Of a stretch of DNA of 64,000 bases, positions 36,966 to 43,516 are shown in pieces (position 1 is the first letter of the stretch; every line of letters starts with the position of its first letter). Source of the DNA: Labilithrix luteola (GTDB lineage Bacteria > Myxococcota_A > Polyangia > Polyangiales > Polyangiaceae); contig NZ_CP012333.1 of assembly GCF_001263205.1 (NCBI RefSeq), positions 5,557,001-5,621,000 of the forward strand, written 5' to 3'. Under the pieces are notes generated by a model. The model did not search any database and had not been told where the DNA came from. It worked only from the letters and a program-made list of their open reading frames with translations. The translations under genes were made by a program, and so were the position numbers.

Positions 36966-37508
36966 ATGGGGAAGATGATCATGAAACGAATCGCTGCGGC
37001 TCTAACCCTGGCAACCATTGCGCTGGTTTCTAGAAACTCGTTTGCTTGGTTCGACATATGCAACAACAAGACAAACGGCGCCAGCATGTACGTAACGTAT
37101 GCGTCTTACGTACCCAATACAACGAAGGTCTTCTCCGACGCCTGCGGAAGCTATGACGGCGTCTACTCACCTGCCTACTTCACGGCGTGGCGGAATACGG
37201 GCTGGTGGCACTTGGAGCCGAACCAGTGCGCACGGGTCTACGGGCCGGCGCTCACCAACACGTGGGGCTACGTGTATGCGCAAATCAGCGATGGCTCGAC
37301 ACTGACCGGGGCCAACATACCTTTCACGGTTTCGAATGTAGCGTTCTCGATAGATCAATATAGGGCAGGGCCGTTCAACTGCGGGGCAGGATGCGTTGGG
37401 GTGAATGGAGCGGGGAGCTGTGGTCAACCTGCTCCGAACTACTGGACAGTGAACGCGCTTCCTGTCAATCAGGGTAGCTATACTAACTTCACCTTCAGCA
37501 TTCACTGA
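36966..37508 (+). CDS. DUF1036-family secreted protein
   Basis: 180 aa. Signal peptide (MKRIAAALTLATIALVSRNS, cleaved near SFA-W), then the DUF1036 pattern: WFDICNNKTNGASMYVTYAS, GWWHLEPNQCARVYG and WGYVYAQISDGS. Members are small secreted proteins of unknown function. Three in-frame ATGs (36966, 36975, 36981) are possible. Its stop overlaps the next start (TGATG), so it forms an operon with the lipoprotein that follows. Base composition is visibly less GC-rich than in flanking genes. Confidence 0.78.
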   Translation: MGKMIMKRIAAALTLATIALVSRNSFAWFDICNNKTNGASMYVTYASYVPNTTKVFSDACGSYDGVYSPAYFTAWRNTGWWHLEPNQCARVYGPALTNTWGYVYAQISDGSTLTGANIPFTVSNVAFSIDQYRAGPFNCGAGCVGVNGAGSCGQPAPNYWTVNALPVNQGSYTNFTFSIH

Positions 37509-38188
37509 TGAGACGCACGAGCATTTTCGCATCAATTGGCAGAAGAGTGACTGATTGGCCGCGAAGTGCTCGGCAATTCGTCGTGGCAACGACTGGATTG
37601 GCTATGCTCGCCATGGGGCTCGTATCGTCATGCGCGGGCAAAGATACCACTCCGGGAGAAGGCACTGCGGAGGGGGGGGCGTTGTGCCATTGGAAGTACG
37701 AGACCCCGCGTGCGGAAGTCGGTTCACCGTGTTTGCCGGAAGGAGAGCAGTATCCGTCATTTTCTGGATTTACCGAAAATCTGACTATTATTGAGAACAA
37801 CAACAGAACATGCCAGAGTGGGATCTGCCTGGCGGACCACTTTCGAGGGAGGGTCACGTGCCCCTATGGGCAGAATGACACTGGACTCGCACCCGCCGGG
37901 GCACCAGCGTGCGTGACCGCTGAAGCGTGCCTTTCGCTCGATGCCGGTGCGATTGCTCCCCAATGCGCGGATCGCACGGCCGAAGCAGTCGTCTACTGCT
38001 CGTGCCGATGCGCCGCTCCGGAGGCTTCGGCCGACGACGCAGGTCCAGATTGCATGTGTCCGGACGGAATGGCTTGCACGCGAATTAGTGCAAGCCTGGG
38101 CAGCTATTGCGTGAAGACGGCCTCCGCCTTCGACGCACAAACGGCGTGCCGAGTCTCGTGTGAGCCGCGGTCATCGCCCTGTCCTTGA
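37508..38188 (+). CDS. cysteine-rich lipoprotein, 226 aa
   Basis: N-terminal basic stretch and hydrophobic helix ending in the lipobox VSSC (about 39-42). The mature part has at least 16 cysteines (CHWKYETPRAEVGSPC, CQSGICLADH, VVYCSCRCAAPE, DCMCPDGMAC), giving a compact disulphide-bonded surface protein. No family assigned. Overlaps the DUF1036 gene by one base. Its 3' end runs into a fragment of a serine recombinase on the other strand. Confidence 0.72.
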   Translation: MRRTSIFASIGRRVTDWPRSARQFVVATTGLAMLAMGLVSSCAGKDTTPGEGTAEGGALCHWKYETPRAEVGSPCLPEGEQYPSFSGFTENLTIIENNNRTCQSGICLADHFRGRVTCPYGQNDTGLAPAGAPACVTAEACLSLDAGAIAPQCADRTAEAVVYCSCRCAAPEASADDAGPDCMCPDGMACTRISASLGSYCVKTASAFDAQTACRVSCEPRSSPCP

Positions 38189-38400
38189 AACGTGAGTCCT
38201 CGATGCGCGAGACGACGAGCGAGAGCTCACGCTCTTGTGCGAGCTCTCGCTCGAGCGACCTCAGGTCGTCACACACATGAGCCGTGCGGGCTCGTGCCCG
38301 CACGCTGCGTGTGCTGGGCTCATCAAGTTCGATCGCGCCCGCTTCGTAGGTGTCCACCAGCCGCTGAAGCGTGTGTTCGTGCCGCGCACCGCACGAACCG
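38178..38400 (-). pseudogene. fragment of a serine site-specific recombinase
   Basis: Residues LVDTYEAGAIELDE, CDDLRSLERELAQERE and LSLVVSRIED match the coiled C-terminal region of large serine recombinases (zinc-ribbon type, usually LVDAYEAGxI..). Catalytic and DNA-binding parts are absent. Only ~60-70 codons remain. Confidence 0.55.
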
Positions 38401-38494
38401 CCTGGTCGCGCTGCACATCGTGCTCGGCGCGCGCGCTTCTCTCGTATCCCCTCCGCGGATGACGTACTTGCGGAGTGGCTGGGAAGCTAAACGG

Positions 38495-38641
38495 GCGCCG
38501 CGTGAAGAACACGTACATCGAGCCCGAGAACGGATCCTCGGCGAACTGCGAGCGAACGATCGCCGCAAGGCCGTCGATCCCCTTGCGGCCGTCGACCCGT
38601 GCTGTCGCAACGAGTACCGAAACGCCAGGCGGCAGTGTCAG
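38495..38641 (-). pseudogene. IS66-family TnpB (Orf2) fragment
   Basis: The start of the IS66 accessory protein is clear: LTLPPGVSVLVATARVDGRK, GIDGLAAIVRSQF, then EDPFSGSMYVFFTRR. Homology stops there (about 49 of ~115 residues). It is in frame with the TnpA remnant upstream, so the normal stop/overlap between the two has been lost. Confidence 0.75.
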
Positions 38642-38644
38642 CAC

Positions 38645-39043
38645 GCGCGTGTCCGTCGCGAGAGCGCGTCGACCAAACGCGCCGACGTGCTCGACGTCAC
38701 ATCCCTCACGGACGACAACGACGAGCTCGCCGACGCGCACCTCGATCTCCGGTTGGCCCGTCGGGGACCTTGGGAGCGTGACCGCGACGAACGCCGGCTG
38801 CGAGGAGCTCGGGGACGATGCCAGCCGCTTCTTCCAGTACTGCAGTCGCTGCGTCGAGACTTCCTTCCGTCGCGCGAACCCGGCGGCGGTCTCCGCCGTC
38901 GCCGCGAGCTCGGCTAGCGCTGCGCGTGCCTCGTTGAGGACGTCATCGGCGGAGGGGATACGCTCTTTCTCGGCAGCGCCATCGCGCGGGCCGTCGGCTC
39001 CGCCGGCGCGGAGCAGCTCGACGACGAAACGCCGCGCGTACGG
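38645..39043 (-). pseudogene. IS66-family TnpA (Orf1) remnant
   Basis: An open frame between an in-frame TAG at 39044-39046 and the TnpB fragment. It contains GFARRKEVSTQRLQYWKKRL, FVAVTLPRSP and EVRVGELVVVVREG, matching the HTH and C-terminal parts of IS66 Orf1. No start codon or intact N-terminus. The large IS66 transposase TnpC is not present in recognisable form. Confidence 0.6.
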
Positions 39044-39061
39044 CTACAGGAGCTTCAGCAA

Positions 39062-39292
39062 CTATCGACTCAGGCTCCTAAACGCGTGCGCCGAAGCGGA
39101 CTTGAAGACTCCGCCCACCATCCAGTGAGAAGAGCCGAAGAGCCTGAGAAGAGCCCCAAATTCCGCGTTTCCCGAAGACCGCCAACAGACGAGGTCGCCG
39201 GCCATCAACAGCAGAGCTCCCACGATGGATCCGGCAATGAGCGACGCCGGGCTCTTCGCAAGCACGAAGCCCACGACGCTACCGGCGATGTT
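39062..39292 (-). pseudogene. TMEM14-family gene remnant
   Basis: NIAGSVVGFVLAKSPASLIA followed by GSIVGALLLMAGDLV aligns with the intact TMEM14 protein at 30002-30328. The first ~17 residues are missing and later parts drift out of frame. The terminator and tRNA-Glu lie next to it in the same order as in the other copy. Confidence 0.72.
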
Positions 39293-39347
39293 ACAAAAAG
39301 AGAAAACCCCTCGCAGGACCAACGAGGGGTTTTGGGGGCGTCCCCAA
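39293..39347. repeat. 55-bp direct repeat, right copy (terminator plus tRNA-Glu 3' end)
   Basis: Matches 30384-30437 apart from one extra G. Here the repeat runs into the intact tRNA-Glu, so this is the original location and the left copy is the duplicate, as expected for integration into a tRNA 3' end. Confidence 0.72.
39303..39333 (-). terminator. intrinsic terminator of tRNA-Glu
   Basis: Perfect 11-bp GC-centred stem AAAACCCCTCG / CGAGGGGTTTT with a T run in the tRNA direction, six bases after the tRNA 3' end. Confidence 0.85.
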
Positions 39348-39411
39348 GGGGATTCGAACCCCTGTTAGCGGCGTGAAAAGCCGCGGTCCTGGGCCTCTAG
39401 ACGATGGGGAC
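39339..39411 (-). tRNA. tRNA-Glu (UUC anticodon)
   Basis: 73 bases on the minus strand. Acceptor GTCCCCA pairs with TGGGGAC, discriminator G. The D-arm contains GTCTAGAGGCCCAGGAC. The anticodon stem GCGGC/GCCGC carries the loop TTTTCAC with anticodon TTC. The T-arm is CAGGGGTTCGAATCCCCTT. Closely like other bacterial tRNA-Glu. CCA is not encoded. A terminator follows at once. Confidence 0.95.
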
Positions 39412-39577
39412 CAGTCGAAACGCGCCCCTAACTACCCGCGCTTTGGCCGCATGTAAAGAACTCGTGTGCTTAGACGGCGCGGTGGCGTCATTTTGTGCGT
39501 TTCGGCGGGGATTTTGAGGGGGAGGGGAGCGCGCTGGGACTCGTGCTGGCGCTCGCGGGACGTTGGTCGAGCTCGGA

Positions 39578-40291
39578 TCAGTCGTTGGAATGGTCGAGGA
39601 CGCGGCGGATGCGGTCGGCGTAGGGCGTGTTCGGGTGGTCAGCGAGGAGGCGCTGGCCGAGTGTGCGCGCCGTCGCTCGATCGCCGGACAGGGCGAGGGC
39701 TTCGACGTGCATGACGGCGACTTCTTCGCGAAAGAGGCCGGCCTTCGCGAACCGCTTCTCGTAGCCGACCGTTGCCTCGAGGCATTCACGGCCGTGACCC
39801 TTGGCGAGCGCTCCGCGTGCTTTCTCGACGAGTGCGAGCTCTTCGAGGAACGGATCGGCCGAGGCCGCCGGCGGAGGTGCGATGGCTGTGCGGGATGCGG
39901 TCGGCAGATCTTCGACGCGAATCGACGTCTGTTCGGGCGGCGTTTCGACCACGGCACCGGCAGGCGCCTGTGGCGCGGGAACGACGGGTGCGGGATTGGC
40001 CGATGCGGTCGTGACCTGCTGCAGGTTCGTTCCCGTCGACGGCCACGGCGAGCGCGAGATCACGCCGGTCACGACGAGCAGGCCTCCGAGACCGACGATG
40101 AGCCACGGCGTGAGCGAAGGGCTCGACCGCGCCGCGTCCGTGGCTCGCGGCGCTTCGTTCGACATGCCTTCTTCGAGGACACGTGCGGTCGCACGGGCGA
40201 TGGCGCCGGGCGGGGGCATGTCCCGATCGAGCAGCGCATGGAGACCTGCGAGATCGGCGTCGCTCGAGAAGAGGCGTTCGGGCTCCTTCAT
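39578..40291 (-). CDS. single-pass membrane partner of the ECF sigma factor (putative anti-sigma), left cassette
   Basis: 237 aa. Cytoplasmic N-terminus of ~58 residues without a zinc motif, one transmembrane helix (LTPWLIVGLGGLLVVTGVIS, ~60-78), a Pro/Ala/Thr-rich periplasmic linker (VVPAPQAPAGAVVETPPEQT) and a C-terminal TPR-like helical domain (LALVEKARGALAKGHGREC..GQRLLADHPNTPYADRI). Start overlaps the sigma stop by four bases. Same architecture and neighbours as 55734-56477. Position and topology argue for an anti-sigma factor; the TPR-like domain would receive the periplasmic signal. Confidence 0.78.
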   Translation of the reverse strand: MKEPERLFSSDADLAGLHALLDRDMPPPGAIARATARVLEEGMSNEAPRATDAARSSPSLTPWLIVGLGGLLVVTGVISRSPWPSTGTNLQQVTTASANPAPVVPAPQAPAGAVVETPPEQTSIRVEDLPTASRTAIAPPPAASADPFLEELALVEKARGALAKGHGRECLEATVGYEKRFAKAGLFREEVAVMHVEALALSGDRATARTLGQRLLADHPNTPYADRIRRVLDHSND

Positions 40292-40872
40292 CGCGTCTCC
40301 TTCAGGCGTTTGAGGTGACGCTCGTAGCGGGCCTTGAAGTCTTCGCGGGCGCGACGAAGGCGCGAGCCCACCGTACCGATGGGCAGACCGATCAGCTTCG
40401 CGATCTCGTTCATCGTCATTCCATCCATCTCGTACATGACGAAGATGGCGCGCACGTCTTCGTCGAGCTCGGAGAGGAGCCGGTAGACGACCTCGCACGC
40501 GCGCTTTTCGTCGAGCTGCTCCTCGGGATTCGGCATGGCCGCGAGCTCGGTGTCGACGTCGCGCAGGGCCTCGCGGTGCGCTTTGCGTCCGAGCTCGCGG
40601 CTCACGCGATAGGCCGTCGCCAAGAGGAAGGAGCGCTCGCTCGTCTGCTCCGCCTTGATGTCGTCGACGCGGCGCGCCGCGACGAGGAAGACCTCCTGCG
40701 AGACGTCTTCCGCGAGCTGCTCGGGAATGCCGATGCGCCGGAGGAACTTCCACACGGCATTGAAGTGATCGGCGATGAGCTGCCTTAGGCGCGCGCGGCG
40801 TGCTTCCTCGAGTGCGCTCGAGCGCTCGGATTCATCCGGCGCCACCCGAGGCGCCTGGCAGGCTGCGGCCAT
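40288..40872 (-). CDS. ECF RNA polymerase sigma factor, left cassette
   Basis: 194 aa. Region 2 (LIADHFNAVWKFLRRIGIP, LAEDVSQEVFLVAARR, SFLLATAYRVSRELGRK) and region 4 (MNEIAKLIGLPIGTVGSRLR). The closest relative in the window is the equally long protein at 56474-57058 (shared AVWKFLR/SVWRFLR, DVSQEVFLVAAR/DAAQEVFVVVAR, GIPLGT-type region 4). The start ATG 40872 lies only two bases after AAGGGG. The 46 bp upstream are duplicated before the divergent lipoprotein operon, so this sigma probably drives both. Confidence 0.88.
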   Translation of the reverse strand: MAAACQAPRVAPDESERSSALEEARRARLRQLIADHFNAVWKFLRRIGIPEQLAEDVSQEVFLVAARRVDDIKAEQTSERSFLLATAYRVSRELGRKAHREALRDVDTELAAMPNPEEQLDEKRACEVVYRLLSELDEDVRAIFVMYEMDGMTMNEIAKLIGLPIGTVGSRLRRAREDFKARYERHLKRLKETR

Positions 40873-40914
40873 CGCCCCTTAATGTGAGAGCGCCCTCGAG
40901 TTGCTCACAAAAAG
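40869..40914 (-). promoter_or_regulatory. putative ECF promoter of the sigma gene, duplicated at 42144
   Basis: Read on the minus strand: CTTTTTGTGAGCAA, then 22 bases containing TCTCACATTAA, then GGGGCGATGG, where ATG is the sigma start. The same arrangement without gaps lies at 42144-42189 (about 37 of 46 identical by eye). GTGAGCAA would be the -35 element and TCTCAC the -10; the transcript would start within a few bases of the ATG, almost leaderless. Confidence 0.6.
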
Positions 40915-40926
40915 CGACGGGCGCCT

Positions 40927-42075
40927 TCAGAGCTCGAAGCCGAGGCCTACACCGGCAGAGACGCCGAGCGCCGGCGCCTGGGAAACGGGCTCGCTGCGGG
41001 GCGTGGACCCCGCGGACATCGAGGCGAGCTCGACGACCTCGAAGCGACGACGCGTGAAGGGAGCCACGAGCTCAAGCTCTGCAGTGACAACCCAAGGACC
41101 GGGAAGGTGCCAGACGCCGAGCGCGGAGACCGCGCCGTCGAACCAGTACGTCGTGGTCCGCTGCGCGAGCGGGATGCCTCGGCTCTCGACCTGGAGGATG
41201 CCCAGGTTGCTTTCGACGCAGGGCGCCACGTCCAGCGGGTCGCCGAGCAGGCGAAGGCGAAGTCGAAGCGGGCAGGCGCGCACGGTGGCGGCCGACCAGA
41301 GAAACTCCGTGCTTCCACCCGGGACGCCGATCGCGCTCGGAAGACTCTGGCGAAGACCGAGCCCGACCGACGAAGGGCCGACGAGACCGCTTGCCTCGGT
41401 CCTTCCGAACGGTGGAAGAAGCAGGTCGACGAACGCGCCCATCACCGCCATCGAACGCGCGGTCACGGCCGAGCTCGACTCGAGGCGCACGTCGAACGTC
41501 CAACGAGGCGCGCTCGCCACGGGGCGAACGTTCCTCGTCCGCCGAGGCTTCGGCTTCGAGGCTGGCCTGTCGGGAGCGATCCTGGGGTCGTCTCCCGTCT
41601 GGACGACGATCGGCGGAGCCGCGGGCTCCGGAGGTGGCTCGGGTTCAGGCGCTGGCGTGGGCTCCTCGTGTTGGTCGGAGCTCGATGCACCAGGGTCGAT
41701 GACGAGTGCGACCATCACCGCGAGGGCGCGAGCCACGGTCGCGCACGTCGGGCCGGAGACGACCTTCTGCGAGGTGCGCTCGCCCACCTCGATATCGAGC
41801 GTGCCGCGGACGAGGGCCTCGCGGCGATCGAGCGCCACGACGAAGTGCCGAGCCGCGCGCTCGTCGCGGTCGTCGACGAGCCTCCACTTCGTGGTGTATC
41901 GCCGAACGCTGTCCAGAAACTCGGTTCGCGATGGGCAGGTTGCGGATGCGCGATAGTCGACGCGTACGGTCGCCGAAGGCGCCCGAGTCTCGTCCGCCCG
42001 GCCCTCCTCAGGCGCGATGCACGCCAGAAGGAAGACGCCCGCGGCCACGTAACGACATCGGCGACCCGGGCCCAT
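40927..42075 (-). CDS. secreted beta-barrel-like outer-membrane protein, left cassette
   Basis: 382 aa. Signal peptide (CRYVAAGVFLLACIAPEEGR, then ADE). N-terminal domain ~25-150 with paired cysteines (YRASATCPSRTEFLDSVRRY, VVSGPTCATVARALAVMVAL), then a Pro/Glu-rich linker (~155-190). The C-terminal half is a barrel-like region (VGLGLRQSLPSAIGVPGGST, ALGVSAGVGLGFEL) ending in a hydrophobic strand. The homologue at 57100-58191 has the same order and also precedes a sigma gene (54 bp here, 41 bp there). A role as envelope sensor upstream of the sigma pair is inference. ATG 42075 is chosen because the signal peptide follows it. Confidence 0.75.
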   Translation of the reverse strand: MGPGRRCRYVAAGVFLLACIAPEEGRADETRAPSATVRVDYRASATCPSRTEFLDSVRRYTTKWRLVDDRDERAARHFVVALDRREALVRGTLDIEVGERTSQKVVSGPTCATVARALAVMVALVIDPGASSSDQHEEPTPAPEPEPPPEPAAPPIVVQTGDDPRIAPDRPASKPKPRRTRNVRPVASAPRWTFDVRLESSSAVTARSMAVMGAFVDLLLPPFGRTEASGLVGPSSVGLGLRQSLPSAIGVPGGSTEFLWSAATVRACPLRLRLRLLGDPLDVAPCVESNLGILQVESRGIPLAQRTTTYWFDGAVSALGVWHLPGPWVVTAELELVAPFTRRRFEVVELASMSAGSTPRSEPVSQAPALGVSAGVGLGFEL

Positions 42076-42143
42076 GAGGGATCGCCCCCATGACGACACC
42101 CCCAAGGCCGGCGAGCAACAAAATAGTCGTCGGCCTCGGCTCA

Positions 42144-42189
42144 CTTTTCGTGAGCAAACGGAGCTCGCCATCTCATTTAGGGGCGATGG
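42144..42189 (+). promoter_or_regulatory. duplicate of the sigma-gene promoter, upstream of the lipoprotein operon
   Basis: CTTTTCGTGAGCAA at 42144-42157, a 22-base spacer ending TCTCATTTA, then GGGGCGATGG at 42180-42189. It copies the sigma-gene upstream region including spacing and start-codon context. Its first part also forms a small palindrome (GCTCACTTTTCGTGAGC). It sits in the 223-bp divergent gap between the outer-membrane protein and lipoprotein operons. Confidence 0.6.
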
Positions 42190-42302
42190 ACGGACGGAAC
42201 GACGAGCGACGCGAAGCTCGAGCTCGTGTTCGTCGCCGGTATTTCAAGGTGGAGGTCGAGGTGATGCGCATCGATGTTCCGGAATCGACGGGTGAGCGAT
42301 GA
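42186..42302 (+). CDS. 38-aa leader ORF coupled to the first lipoprotein gene
   Basis: ATG at 42186 lies at the end of the duplicated promoter, in the place of the sigma start. The ORF encodes a very basic peptide (MDGRNDERREARARVRRRYF..) and its stop at 42300-42302 overlaps the lipoprotein ATG at 42299 (ATGA), the junction type used throughout the cassettes. It may be a coupling leader, or what is left of a sigma/anti-sigma pair deleted from this position. No homologue recognised. Confidence 0.45.
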   Translation: MDGRNDERREARARVRRRYFKVEVEVMRIDVPESTGER

Positions 42303-43516
42303 AGCGCCTTGCTGCTTCGCCCATCCGCTACGTCGCGCTCGCGGTGCCGTTCGCCGTCGTTCTCGCCGCGGCGTCTTGCTCGGACGACGGGCGCGTCGTT
42401 GTCGGTGGCATCGGTCCGACGCCGGAGGCAGGGACCTCCGGACCGGCGTTCGTCGAACCCGGCGAAGAGGCAGGCTCTGCGCCGATCCTCATGTGCGTCA
42501 GCACCGAGTGCCCGGCGCCGTATGCCGATTGTCCAACGTCCACCCACCGCTGCGGAACGCACCTCGGCGACGATCCGAACAACTGCGGTGCGTGCGGGCG
42601 AAAGTGCCCCGATGACCCGGTGCTCCAGGCGCTGCAATCGGGCGGGATCGGCACGATGAATCTCGTGTGGGATTGCGTCGAAGGTAAGTGCTCTGCGCGT
42701 TGCCACGATCCTCTCGCCAACTGCAACGGCCACCTCGAGGACGGCTGCGAGGTCGACGTCACGTGTGATCCCGAGAACTGCGGGGCGTGCGGGAACAAGT
42801 GCGCGCCCGGACAGGCGTGCGTGTTCGGCACGTGCGGTTGCCCGAACGGTCTGACCGCGTGTGGCCCCGGGCAATGCGATGGCGCGCAGTGTGCCGACAC
42901 CAGCACCGACTTCTTCAATTGCGGCACCTGCGGCAACGTTTGCAACGTTCGGCCGCCCGATCTCGACCTGAAAGAGCACATGGATTGGGGCTGCTCGGAG
43001 GGCAGCTGCAAGGTGGTCTGCGCGAGCGATTGGTCGGAATGCGATCACGATATCGACAACGGCTGCGAAACCAACATCACTACGAAAGAGAACTGTGGAG
43101 CCTGCGGGCACGCGTGCAAAGACACGGAGTCGTGCATCCAGAAGCGCTGCGTGTGTGATCCCACGAAGACGAACTGCTGCGAGAACAGCCAGGTCGTCTG
43201 CGATGGTGCGTGTGTCGCGCTGAGCAGCAATCCGGATAATTGCGGCGCGTGCGGGAACAAGTGCCCGGGCCCGCCGGTGGACGGAGGCGGCAGCGGAAAC
43301 GTGCAGGTGACCTGCGTGCAAGGAAAGTGCGGGTTCGCCTGCGATCCCGGTTATTCCGACTGCAATCAGGATTTGACCGACGGATGCGAGGCGTGGCTTC
43401 GCTTCGACGCGAACAACTGCGGCGCCTGCGGGACCGCGTGCGCCCCCGGCCAGCCGTGCGTCGAGGGAGTCTGCGCGACGGAACCGTGTGACGGCGGCCC
43501 CACCACCTCTCGGTGA
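42299..43516 (+). CDS. cysteine-rich NCGACGN-repeat lipoprotein, left cassette
   Basis: 405 aa. Lipoprotein signal (VPFAVVLAAASC), then from ~70 onward repeated disulphide modules of the form NCGACGxKC, each followed by a C..GxC strand and DCNxDLxDGCE-type loop (DPNNCGACGRKCP, DPENCGACGNKCAPGQACV, NPDNCGACGNKCP, DANNCGACGTACAPGQPCVE). At least six modules are present. This is a myxobacterial secreted repeat family of unknown function. It overlaps the leader ORF and the next lipoprotein gene by four bases each. Paralogue: 54634-55737. Confidence 0.82.
   Translation: MKRLAASPIRYVALAVPFAVVLAAASCSDDGRVVVGGIGPTPEAGTSGPAFVEPGEEAGSAPILMCVSTECPAPYADCPTSTHRCGTHLGDDPNNCGACGRKCPDDPVLQALQSGGIGTMNLVWDCVEGKCSARCHDPLANCNGHLEDGCEVDVTCDPENCGACGNKCAPGQACVFGTCGCPNGLTACGPGQCDGAQCADTSTDFFNCGTCGNVCNVRPPDLDLKEHMDWGCSEGSCKVVCASDWSECDHDIDNGCETNITTKENCGACGHACKDTESCIQKRCVCDPTKTNCCENSQVVCDGACVALSSNPDNCGACGNKCPGPPVDGGGSGNVQVTCVQGKCGFACDPGYSDCNQDLTDGCEAWLRFDANNCGACGTACAPGQPCVEGVCATEPCDGGPTTSR

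Noticed and set aside
38192..39128. Plus-strand genes of about 220-240 codons
   Set aside because: The minus strand holds clear IS66 and recombinase fragments here; the plus-strand frames are their shadows.
42173..43321. 382-codon open frame antisense to the first lipoprotein gene
   Set aside because: Shadow frame created by the regular codon pattern of the cysteine repeats.
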